Shown: one piece after another, positions 23,594 to 31,426 of the stretch | How positions within the stretch are numbered: position 1 is the first letter of the stretch | How the letters are laid out: the number at the start of each line of letters is the position of its first letter | DNA from: Alloprevotella tannerae | Lineage (GTDB): Bacteria > Bacteroidota > Bacteroidia > Bacteroidales > Bacteroidaceae | Direction of reading: 5' to 3' | Assembly: GCA_015259125.1 (NCBI GenBank) | Contig: JABZGR010000024.1 | Location: 1-33,983, forward strand | DNA length: 33,983 nt | The notes under the pieces: model-generated | The model's input: the letters and a program-made list of their open reading frames with translations, nothing else | The model's database searches: none | Told to the model about the DNA's origin: nothing | Program-made: the position numbers and the translations under genes

Positions 23594-26500
23594 TCAGCAC
23601 GGGAGCTTCTTCCTGCTGAGGAAGCGGCTGTTGCTGCTTGTTGTTCTTCTTTTTGCGTAGCTTCAAGAGGTCTCTAAAATCGATAAAGTCGCGCTGTAGT
23701 AACAGGCCAACACCCTGCGTAGTCAGCGAGGACTTGGTATAGTAGCGATCGTTGGTTTCGCTATAGGCTTTCAAACTCACGCCTCCTCCGGGCGTTAGTA
23801 AATAACGTAGATCAAAGTCGCCTATAAAGTTTGTATTGTTGATTGGCTTATCGCGATAACCGAAATTTCCATTGATGATAAGCCGATTATTTAATAGACG
23901 ACCGCTTAATAAGCCTTCGACTTCCATATCTTTCCAGCCAACAAGGCCCGTCTGAACGTTAGCACCAAAGGACCAATTAGAATTGCCTATCGCATTTTGC
24001 AACACGTTGTTCAATTGGTCACTTAGCGTGTTAGATAGGAAGCTCTTCATTGCTGCCGTACTCTGCGTCTGTCTTGTTCCGGCGTTTGTTTGATCATAAT
24101 CGTAAGTGTAAAAGCGCCCAATGCTTAAAAGATATAATACCTGCATATTCATATCTTCCTCCGAACTGATCAGATTTCGCACCATTTGCTTCTCATCTTC
24201 GTTAACCGTGGGAAGATCGAGGTCAAAAGAAACTTGCGGGTTGCCGGCTTTACCCTTAATGTTTAGCAAACAATTGACGCGCACCGTATTTCGACTGAAG
24301 TTGTTGCCAATATTTAAATCGCTCAGTGAGGCAGATTTCACCGTATATACAGCTTGCATATCCAGATCACCTTGGAATGGATCGCCCGCAAAAATCATTT
24401 TACTCCCCGGCGTCAGCGTAAAATTCTTACGAATTAGATCCTGCACACTGATCCTATACGATCCGCCATCAATCTTATAAGTGCCATACATTTTAAACGC
24501 ACCTTTATTATACCAATTCGCACGAATAGGTCCCGATCCGTGAAGTGTGAGTACGTTGCCCGCTTTCTCGTCCGTTACGATCTTCAGTGTTGCTTCCGGA
24601 CGTACGTCAAACAAGAGATTTAGTTTAATATCCGTTGGCTGGGCCATTGATTTTATGCCGGCAACAGCTCCTTGCTTTACAAGCGAATCCTTTCCATTAT
24701 GAAGTCGCAACAAGGCATTGTCGCCCTTCTCCGGCGCATCGGCAGTATAGGTCAGTGTTGTGCCTTCTTCAGTGCGCATATCCAAATCGGCCTCAAAGAG
24801 TCCCGGCCGTCCGCTCAAGTGTGCGCTGCCTGAACCATAAGCTGTAGCATAAAAAGGCAAGTCTGCTGATTGTGAGTGCTTATATACTAAGAGGTTTTCT
24901 GCAGAAATATTGAAATCATACGTCAAGTTATGCAAATGATTGTGGCGTAAATAGCCCTGCGCGACGCCCTTTCCTTTTTCTCCATCTGAAACGGGAATTT
25001 CATTGAAGCTAAACAAGCCGGGGCGTATCACGACGCGCCCGACATCGACCTTATAATGTGCCCCCGTAGCAGCAATTTGCGCTTCCAGCTCCACCTCTTC
25101 TTCGCCTTCCAAGTCCAATTGTTTCAGCGGGCCAAAAAGTCGAACGTGCCCTGTTGCTTTTCCGCGCAGGTCATTAAAAATGTCGTCCACCCATCGGCGC
25201 AGGAAGCGCAGATCAGTCCCTGTTCCTTTTATGAAGAGGTCTAAATTCTTATGCAGGAGCGATACGTAGCCTTTCACATCAGTCACGCCTTCTTCCGGAT
25301 TCAGAATATGAGCGTCTATGTTAATCTGTTTTTGTTTTGTGTCAAATCCACCTCGGATGTAAGCCGTCCCCATCGGCCCATTGTTTATCAAAAAGCGAGG
25401 TATCTTCAAGCCTACCGAGACTATGGGGTAGCCGGCCGTTTCTGAAACACTGAGCGTGCCCGTTGCCGGTCCGGCAAAGGCTACGTCGTGAAAGTTTACA
25501 AGGTTCAAGATATAGTCTACATTCACCTTCTGTAAAGTTGCCACGATCGAGTCTTTAGGTGAGGGCGACAAGCGTCCGCTTATAGACAAGCTGTGGTCGC
25601 CGTGCTGTAGCGAAAAACCTTTTACGTCCAAGGTGCGGTCTACATAAGCCAACTCGCCTTTGGAGAAGGTCCACAAAGTATCGCCTACGATCATCGTTGT
25701 CGGCACGAAATCTGTTCGGATCAAGCGCCCACGCGACGTTTGTTTAAACGTAGAGATCAATTTCATATCACCCTTAAACTCGTGCTCATCTGCGCCGGCC
25801 CAAGCTAAGTGTGTATGGAGTTTTCCGCTATCTGTTTTCGCCTCCAGCGCCACTCTCATCTGCGTATTTCCTACCTCTTTTGTCGCTTGTACCAAGCCTG
25901 TATAGCGCGTTCCTTCTCCTTGCAGATAAAAGCGCAAATCGGAAAGGGTAAAGTTGTTGTATGATAGAGTCGGTGCACTAATGATGACGGATGAGCGTGT
26001 GCTGTTGCTTAACTTGCCCTCTATTTTGATGCCCTTTTCGGCATATAAGGGGATGTGAAGAAAGCGATTGAGCACGTCTGTCTCTTTTACCTGTCCTTTA
26101 AAGGCCAATGTCGTTCGTGGAGACGCAATCGGCTTTGAGAAGAAGCCGGGTAAACTTCGGTCTAATAAAGAAAAGAGCAATTGTTTAATCGTAGCGGGCG
26201 CTATGGGTCCATCTACCAGCAAGTCGGCAAAGTCACTTTTTAAGTCTAAGCGATTATATTGTTTGGAGAGCTCTAGTTGATTTAAGCGGTAAGGGCTGTC
26301 AGTGCCGGAGAGCGTGAAGTCATTTACCTTGATATGGCCGGTGAGTTGCTTCAAATCATCTACCTCCATCTTGACGTGGCCGGAGAACGAGGAAGCACCA
26401 AAATAGCGGGTCAAGTTCAATCTTCCCGGGTTCAATTGTTTCACGTCTGCTTCCAAGCGTATCGCTTCCAAGTTTGTCTCACGTAAGCGAGCCTGCACCG

Positions 26501-27956
26501 TTCCGTTTAAGTCGGCCGCAGGGTCTTTCGCCGTAAGCTTAAGTTGCAAATCGTCGTTTCGCTTATTGATGGTTGCTTGCAGATTGTTGTAGAAATGCCC
26601 ACGATATTGCCCGCTTTCAAGCGCAAGTTTTAGGTCGGCCTTACTACCATCGCGTGCTACGCTACCCGATAGGGTGGCGTAGAGTTGATCCGGCAAATCC
26701 TGATTCTGCGCTATGATTGTCGGGCGCAGGGCTTTTACTTTTAAGTTGCCTTCGTAGTGTCCATTAAAAGCCAGTCGGCCTTCTACGCTTCCTACGGCCG
26801 TCTTCAACGTGCCTGCAACGCGATTGGTGCCGCCTTCCTCCCAACGTAGTCGACCTGTATAGTCGACATAGGCCAGCGTCTTTAGGAAAGCGGGTAGGGG
26901 GCGGTGCAAAAAATGTAGAAAGGCTTGCGAGATAAGACCCTCGCGAAGATTCAGCGTTTTGATATTTGCATCCGCACTCACGATGCGCCCATTTCTGCGA
27001 CTGAGTTTGCCGCTCAGCGCCAGCAGCAAGTTGTTATGCTCTTCGTGGACGTACCAGTTTTCGAGCACGATTTCTTTGGCATTGACGGCAAACAGTCCGC
27101 GCGCCGTCAGAGTGTGTGTAAAACCGCGCAAGCGAGGTACAAGAAAACCGAAGTCTGTCGTCGTGAATTGGGCGTTATCAATACGGCCGGCCAAATATAG
27201 GGTTTTGAAGAAGTCGTCCGGTTTATAAAAAGCCAGCAGGCGCGGAAAACCAATATTTGTGCCCGGCAACTGCAGGTCAAAGTCTTGTATATCAGCGCGC
27301 GTCTTGTTCGCAGCCAAGCGCAAGCTCAGGCGGCGCAAGTCTAAACCGCTCTGCTCGCGCAGAGAAAGCTCACGCACACGTATGTTGATGCTATCCGGCG
27401 TCAGATGCTTCAAGCTAACGTTAGCATTGATGTCGGAAACAACTAAGTGGTTCAAATTCAATTTTTCCGGACTTCGAGGGGCGTACAAGGCGTGATAGCT
27501 TGCTTTGCAGCGCCTCAAGATCAGCGAGTTGATGCGCAAGTCAAGATTAGAGGGCGATTGATCTTTGGAGCGGAAAGCATCGAGCAAAAATTGAAAATTG
27601 GGCGCTTTATCCGGACTTTCTTTGTAGAGGTTTACTTGCGCATCGAGCAGCGAAACCGTACGCAGCGAAACACGCCCTTGAAATAAGGAGCGAAATTCAA
27701 TCTTAGCCGACATAAGATCAGCACGCAGCAATTCTTTTCCGCGCTGATCGGCTAAGTAGACATCAGTTAGGATCAAACGATTAAACAGGCCCAACCGTAC
27801 ACCACCAATTTTGACCTGCGTATGCAGACGGTCTGAAAGTTGCTGAGAAACAAGCCGGCTCACCCAGCGATCGGCCGGAGAAAAGTTGAAGATAATCAAT
27901 AGCAGAAAGTAGAGAGACAATAATCCCCCTACGACCCATCGCGCTATTTTTCCCAA
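23565..27956 (-). CDS. tamB: TamB-like translocation and assembly protein (DUF490)
   Basis: A 1463-residue inner-membrane-anchored protein. A signal anchor (residues about 5-27) is followed by an AsmA-like start (QQLSDRLHTQVKIGGVRLGLFNRLILTDVYL) and a long series of beta-repeat segments. The C-terminal DUF490/TamB domain (about 1000-1450) has MKMYGTYKIDGG-like and MQVLYLLSIGRFY motifs typical of Bacteroidetes homologues. It should span the periplasm as a hydrophobic groove for lipid or outer-membrane protein delivery. The usual partner TamA/BamA-like gene is not in the window. The C-terminus QQQPLPQQEEAPVLINFRRRSAW is Gln/Pro-rich and basic. A -7 box (27995-27988) lies 32 bp upstream of the ATG. 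Confidence 0.93.
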   Translation of the reverse strand: MGKIARWVVGGLLSLYFLLLIIFNFSPADRWVSRLVSQQLSDRLHTQVKIGGVRLGLFNRLILTDVYLADQRGKELLRADLMSAKIEFRSLFQGRVSLRTVSLLDAQVNLYKESPDKAPNFQFLLDAFRSKDQSPSNLDLRINSLILRRCKASYHALYAPRSPEKLNLNHLVVSDINANVSLKHLTPDSINIRVRELSLREQSGLDLRRLSLRLAANKTRADIQDFDLQLPGTNIGFPRLLAFYKPDDFFKTLYLAGRIDNAQFTTTDFGFLVPRLRGFTHTLTARGLFAVNAKEIVLENWYVHEEHNNLLLALSGKLSRRNGRIVSADANIKTLNLREGLISQAFLHFLHRPLPAFLKTLAYVDYTGRLRWEEGGTNRVAGTLKTAVGSVEGRLAFNGHYEGNLKVKALRPTIIAQNQDLPDQLYATLSGSVARDGSKADLKLALESGQYRGHFYNNLQATINKRNDDLQLKLTAKDPAADLNGTVQARLRETNLEAIRLEADVKQLNPGRLNLTRYFGASSFSGHVKMEVDDLKQLTGHIKVNDFTLSGTDSPYRLNQLELSKQYNRLDLKSDFADLLVDGPIAPATIKQLLFSLLDRSLPGFFSKPIASPRTTLAFKGQVKETDVLNRFLHIPLYAEKGIKIEGKLSNSTRSSVIISAPTLSYNNFTLSDLRFYLQGEGTRYTGLVQATKEVGNTQMRVALEAKTDSGKLHTHLAWAGADEHEFKGDMKLISTFKQTSRGRLIRTDFVPTTMIVGDTLWTFSKGELAYVDRTLDVKGFSLQHGDHSLSISGRLSPSPKDSIVATLQKVNVDYILNLVNFHDVAFAGPATGTLSVSETAGYPIVSVGLKIPRFLINNGPMGTAYIRGGFDTKQKQINIDAHILNPEEGVTDVKGYVSLLHKNLDLFIKGTGTDLRFLRRWVDDIFNDLRGKATGHVRLFGPLKQLDLEGEEEVELEAQIAATGAHYKVDVGRVVIRPGLFSFNEIPVSDGEKGKGVAQGYLRHNHLHNLTYDFNISAENLLVYKHSQSADLPFYATAYGSGSAHLSGRPGLFEADLDMRTEEGTTLTYTADAPEKGDNALLRLHNGKDSLVKQGAVAGIKSMAQPTDIKLNLLFDVRPEATLKIVTDEKAGNVLTLHGSGPIRANWYNKGAFKMYGTYKIDGGSYRISVQDLIRKNFTLTPGSKMIFAGDPFQGDLDMQAVYTVKSASLSDLNIGNNFSRNTVRVNCLLNIKGKAGNPQVSFDLDLPTVNEDEKQMVRNLISSEEDMNMQVLYLLSIGRFYTYDYDQTNAGTRQTQSTAAMKSFLSNTLSDQLNNVLQNAIGNSNWSFGANVQTGLVGWKDMEVEGLLSGRLLNNRLIINGNFGYRDKPINNTNFIGDFDLRYLLTPGGGVSLKAYSETNDRYYTKSSLTTQGVGLLLQRDFIDFRDLLKLRKKKNNKQQQPLPQQEEAPVLINFRRRSAW

Positions 27957-27987
27957 CTTCTTAATATGCCGACTTCTATATGAGTCG

Positions 27988-27995
27988 CAAAGTTA
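27988..27995 (-). promoter_or_regulatory. -7 box of tamB
   Basis: TAACTTTG followed by C on the minus strand matches TAnnTTTG; the -33 region reads CCTT, not TTTG. The leader would be about 25 nt. Confidence 0.55.
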
Positions 27996-28164
27996 CGATA
28001 AAAAGATGGAAAATAAGGCCATCTCACATTTCATAACTATCTGTCAACGTAGTAGACAAGAAGGATGTAAACAAAATTAACGACAGCCCTAAATGTGGCG
28101 TTTTCGTAAAGACTTTTTTCCTCTTTCCTTTGATGGATTTTTAAGAAGCACACCATTATTTAGC

Positions 28165-28248
28165 TTGCGCTCGTGAGCGCAAACTTTTTTCATCGTGAGC
28201 GCAAACCTTTTTTCTCGTGAGCGTAAGCTCTTTTTCTCGTGAGCGCAA
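28165..28248. repeat. Four-unit 22-bp phased dyad array
   Basis: Dyad axes at 28173.5, 28195.5, 28217.5 and 28239.5, exactly 22 bp apart. Cores are TTGCGCTC-GT-GAGCGCAA, CATC-GT-GAGC, TCTC-GT-GAGC and TCTC-GT-GAGC. The spacers are T-rich (runs of five or six T after each GCAAAC or GTAAGC). In this copy the units share strand orientation and most bases. Confidence 0.9.
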
Positions 28249-28296
28249 ACGGGCTATTTCAATTTTGCGCGCCATTTTCGTGGGGCAAAATCGTTC

Positions 28297-29592
28297 TTAA
28301 TCAGGCTCCTGTGTTTCTGCAGTGGGAGCTGCTAAGTTTTCCTTCGCCTTGTCTAAATATTGTAGCGCTACCGGATCGTCTGTCTTTAGTTGCTGCAAGA
28401 GTCGCTGCCAAATTGTAGCGGCCTCTTCGTAGATTTTGTTTCTTCCCAAAAGGAACGTATAACGTAGCAAATGGTCTTGATCCGTCGGATCTTCTAACCC
28501 TCGCCGGATGATCGTGAGGGCTACGGACGTTTGCTTTTGAGCTAAGGCTGCTTCAGCTATTTGTAGGCGTACGTCTTGCACGTCTATGTTGGCTGAATTT
28601 GCACTCATCATCGTTTCTAAGGCCTCTTCGTAGCGCTCAGCATAGAGGAGAACCGAGCTCAGATGGGTCACAATGCGCAGATGATCCACGCTGTCTTGCG
28701 GGCAACGCAAGGCTGCTTCTCTGAAAAGGCGGATGGAGGTGTCGTAAAGGCGTAGTCCGCCCATTTGTTCAGCCAAGAGGAGGTATACTAAGTAGTCGTC
28801 CGGATTGCTATCCAGAAAGTCTTGAACCAAGGTTGAGGCCTCGGCACTTTTACGTAGGCCGATGAGCGATAGTATTTTAATACGCGTGGCGCGACTGTTG
28901 TCGGCGTTGATCGTAAGAGCGTAGTCGCAACTGTCAACTGCCTCTTCAAACTTCTCGGCCTTGTATTGCACTTCTGCCAATTGTACCCAAGAAATGTCGT
29001 CGTATGGATCTAAGTCGATCATTTTATTGATGGCGTCGATAGCAGCATCGAAGGATCTTAGATTGCAATAGGCTTCTCCTTGGAGTTCGTAAAGGTGTTT
29101 TTGGTCTTGATAGCCATCCGGCAGCGCTTTAAGGAGGCGCAGGGCGCGATCATAAAGCCCATAGTCGAGTAGAAGTTCGATATAGTCAACGTGAAATTCG
29201 ACACCAAACTCGTCGCCTTTGAGCTTGTAAGTCTCCGTGAAGATTTTCTCCGCTGAATTAGCATCCAGCTTGCAGAGCATCTTTTCGATATAAAAAAGAG
29301 CCACTTCCTTCTCGTTGGGTTCGGAGAGTTGGTGGATGATTTCCTCTGCCTCTTGCCAGCGCAGCCTGTCTTTCAGACGATAAGCCTTGGTCAAGAGCAG
29401 ATCGTCATTGTCGGGATGGAGTCGAAGTGCAATTCGCAAGCACTCATCTGCTTCTTCGAGTTTGCCTTGCTTGATATAATATTCCAGAATATCAATTAAG
29501 GATTCGGCTTCCATATAGAAAGGCTCTCCGGATGCAATCAGGCGTTCGTATTCTTCGATGAGCGCTTGCAGAGAATGGTCTGGATTGGGCAT
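28297..29592 (-). CDS. Tetratricopeptide repeat protein
   Basis: A 431-residue soluble protein made almost wholly of TPR helices: KLEEADECLRIALRLHPDNDDLL, RSFDAAIDAINKMIDLDPYD and KFEEAVDSCDYALTINADN (each under 24 residues) are clear units spaced about 34 residues apart. There is no signal peptide, so it acts in the cytosol, probably as a protein-binding scaffold; the partner is unknown. The frame stays open 26 codons further upstream (to 29670), but that part is the hairpin after glnS and is not protein-like, so ATG at 29592 is chosen. It is third in a recQ-glnS-TPR order on one strand. Confidence 0.88.
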   Translation of the reverse strand: MPNPDHSLQALIEEYERLIASGEPFYMEAESLIDILEYYIKQGKLEEADECLRIALRLHPDNDDLLLTKAYRLKDRLRWQEAEEIIHQLSEPNEKEVALFYIEKMLCKLDANSAEKIFTETYKLKGDEFGVEFHVDYIELLLDYGLYDRALRLLKALPDGYQDQKHLYELQGEAYCNLRSFDAAIDAINKMIDLDPYDDISWVQLAEVQYKAEKFEEAVDSCDYALTINADNSRATRIKILSLIGLRKSAEASTLVQDFLDSNPDDYLVYLLLAEQMGGLRLYDTSIRLFREAALRCPQDSVDHLRIVTHLSSVLLYAERYEEALETMMSANSANIDVQDVRLQIAEAALAQKQTSVALTIIRRGLEDPTDQDHLLRYTFLLGRNKIYEEAATIWQRLLQQLKTDDPVALQYLDKAKENLAAPTAETQEPD

Positions 29593-29627
29593 GATTATAG
29601 AATGAAGTGGGAGAGGGGTAAAATAAA

Positions 29628-29664
29628 GTGGAAAGAGAGCCAAATGATATAGCTCCCTTCCCAC
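29628..29664 (-). terminator. Hairpin after glnS, terminator or attenuator
   Basis: On the minus strand a 14-bp RNA stem (GUGGGAAGGGAGCU with GGCUCUCUUUCCAC, including three G-U pairs) with a 9-nt loop is followed by a U-rich tract (TTTATTTTA). It starts 17 bp past the glnS stop and ends before the TPR ATG. Confidence 0.75.
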
Positions 29665-29680
29665 GCTCATTTGTCTGTAT

Positions 29681-31381
29681 TTAGTTCTTTTTGCCCCAGC
29701 TGTCTTTAAGTCCTACGGTCTTATTGAAGATCAGATGGTCGGGCGTAGAGTCTTTGTCGTATGTAAAGTAGCCGATGCGCTGAAATTGCAGGTACTTGTT
29801 GGCCGTTTGCTCAGCTGCATAGCGCTCTACATAGCAATTGGTGAATACTTTTTTAGAGTCCGGATTGACGAGTTCGCGGAAGTCTCGCTCGTCCTCAGAC
29901 GGGTTTTCTACGGAGAAGAGACGGTCGTATTCGCGCACTTCAGCCGGTAGGCAGTGGGCGGCACTCAGCCAATGGAGTGTGCCTTTTACTTTTCGGTTAG
30001 CGCCTTCCATTCCGCTGTGGCTTTCAGGATCGTATTCGCAATATACTTCTACGACGTTGCCGGCGTCATCTTTCTTGCAACCGGTGCAACGCACGATGTA
30101 GGCATTCTTTAAGCGAACTTCTTTGCCGGGAACCATACGGAAGAATTTCTTGGGTGCATCTTCCATAAAGTCTTCACGCTCCATCCAAAGTTCGCGACTA
30201 AAGGTGATTGTATGCGTGCCTTCTGCCTCGTTTTCGGGATTGTTGATGGCAATCATCTCTTCTTCCTTGCCCTCAGGGTAGTTGGTGACGATGAGTTTTA
30301 CGGGGTGGAGCACAGCACTCAAGCGCAGGGCGCGCGTATTTAGGTCTTCGCGGGCGGCGGCTTCAAGCATTGCAAAGTCGTTGAGCGCGTCAAACTTCGT
30401 ATAGCCAATCATATCGATAAACTTACGCACAGCTTGTGGTGAATAACCACGCCGGCGAAGTCCGCAAACGGTCGGCATACGCGGATCATCCCAACCATCG
30501 ACAATGTGTTCTTGCACTAAAGCTAGAAGTTTGCGCTTACTCATCATTGTATAAGTGAGGTTGAGCCGATTAAACTCGTATTGGCGCGGTCGATGATCGT
30601 TCAGGTCTTTTCCTTCTTTGAGTTCGTCGATAAAATAGTCGTATAAAGGGCGATGGGGCACAAACTCAAGCGTGCAGATAGAGTGAGTGACGCCTTCAAA
30701 GTAGTCGCTCTGCCCGTGCGCAAAGTCGTACATCGGATAAGCTTTCCATTGATCGCCCGTGCGATGATGGTGCTTATTGATCACACGATAGATGACAGGA
30801 TCGCGGAAGTGCATATTAGGATTGGCCATATCTATCTTGGCGCGCAGAACCATTGCGCCTTCGGGCACTTCGCCTGTGTTCATCTTCTCAAAGAGCGCCA
30901 AACTTTCTTCAATCGGCCTGTCGCGATAAGGACTGGGCTTCCCTGGTTCCGTCGGCGTGCCTTTTTGTGCGGCAATCTCTTCACTGGATTGCTCGTCAAT
31001 ATAAGCTTTGCCTTCCTTAATCAGACGTACGGCAAAGTCCCATAGTTGTTGGAAGTAATCGGAGGCATAATAGATGTCGTTCCATTGAAATCCTAACCAT
31101 TTAATGTCTTCTAAGATCGCCTCTACATATTCTGTGTCTTCTTTCTGCGGATTCGTATCGTCGAACCGCAGATTACATTTCCCGCCAAAGCGTTCTGCTA
31201 TGCCAAAGTCCATACAGATTGCCTTCGCATGGCCTATGTGGAGATAGCCGTTGGGCTCGGGCGGGAAGCGTGTTTGTAGCCGACCGTCGTTTTTACCTTC
31301 TTTCAGGTCGTTGTCAACGATCTGCTCAATAAAGTTCATTCGTTCCTTGATCTCGTTCGTGTTCTCGTTGTGCGTACACAT
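29681..31381 (-). CDS. glnS: Glutaminyl-tRNA synthetase
   Basis: A class I synthetase of 566 residues charging tRNA-Gln in the cytosol. The HIGH motif is in PEPNGYLHIGHAKAI (48-51) and the KMSKS motif is MMSKRKL (about 279-285). The FDDTNPQKEDTEYVEAI segment and RFPPEPNGYLH are typical of GlnRS rather than GluRS. The C-terminal anticodon-binding beta-barrels are complete (NPSEDERDFRELVNP, RIGYFTYDKDS). The frame can be opened at a TTG (31417), but ATG at 31381 fits the family and leaves a 45-bp gap after recQ. A strong hairpin follows the stop. Confidence 0.97.
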   Translation of the reverse strand: MCTHNENTNEIKERMNFIEQIVDNDLKEGKNDGRLQTRFPPEPNGYLHIGHAKAICMDFGIAERFGGKCNLRFDDTNPQKEDTEYVEAILEDIKWLGFQWNDIYYASDYFQQLWDFAVRLIKEGKAYIDEQSSEEIAAQKGTPTEPGKPSPYRDRPIEESLALFEKMNTGEVPEGAMVLRAKIDMANPNMHFRDPVIYRVINKHHHRTGDQWKAYPMYDFAHGQSDYFEGVTHSICTLEFVPHRPLYDYFIDELKEGKDLNDHRPRQYEFNRLNLTYTMMSKRKLLALVQEHIVDGWDDPRMPTVCGLRRRGYSPQAVRKFIDMIGYTKFDALNDFAMLEAAAREDLNTRALRLSAVLHPVKLIVTNYPEGKEEEMIAINNPENEAEGTHTITFSRELWMEREDFMEDAPKKFFRMVPGKEVRLKNAYIVRCTGCKKDDAGNVVEVYCEYDPESHSGMEGANRKVKGTLHWLSAAHCLPAEVREYDRLFSVENPSEDERDFRELVNPDSKKVFTNCYVERYAAEQTANKYLQFQRIGYFTYDKDSTPDHLIFNKTVGLKDSWGKKN

Positions 31382-31426
31382 ACTCTTGCTGTTAAGTGTG
31401 AATGGATAAATCTTCAATCTTGCGAT

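Larger units (their letters stand above)
27957..28296. other. Intergenic region tamB / TPR gene
   Basis: About 340 bp holding the tamB -7 box near one end and the phased 22-bp dyad array near the other. The stretch 28000-28160 shows no gene, hairpin or repeat. No canonical terminator for the TPR gene is seen; the array, only 48 bp beyond its stop, could serve. Confidence 0.5.
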
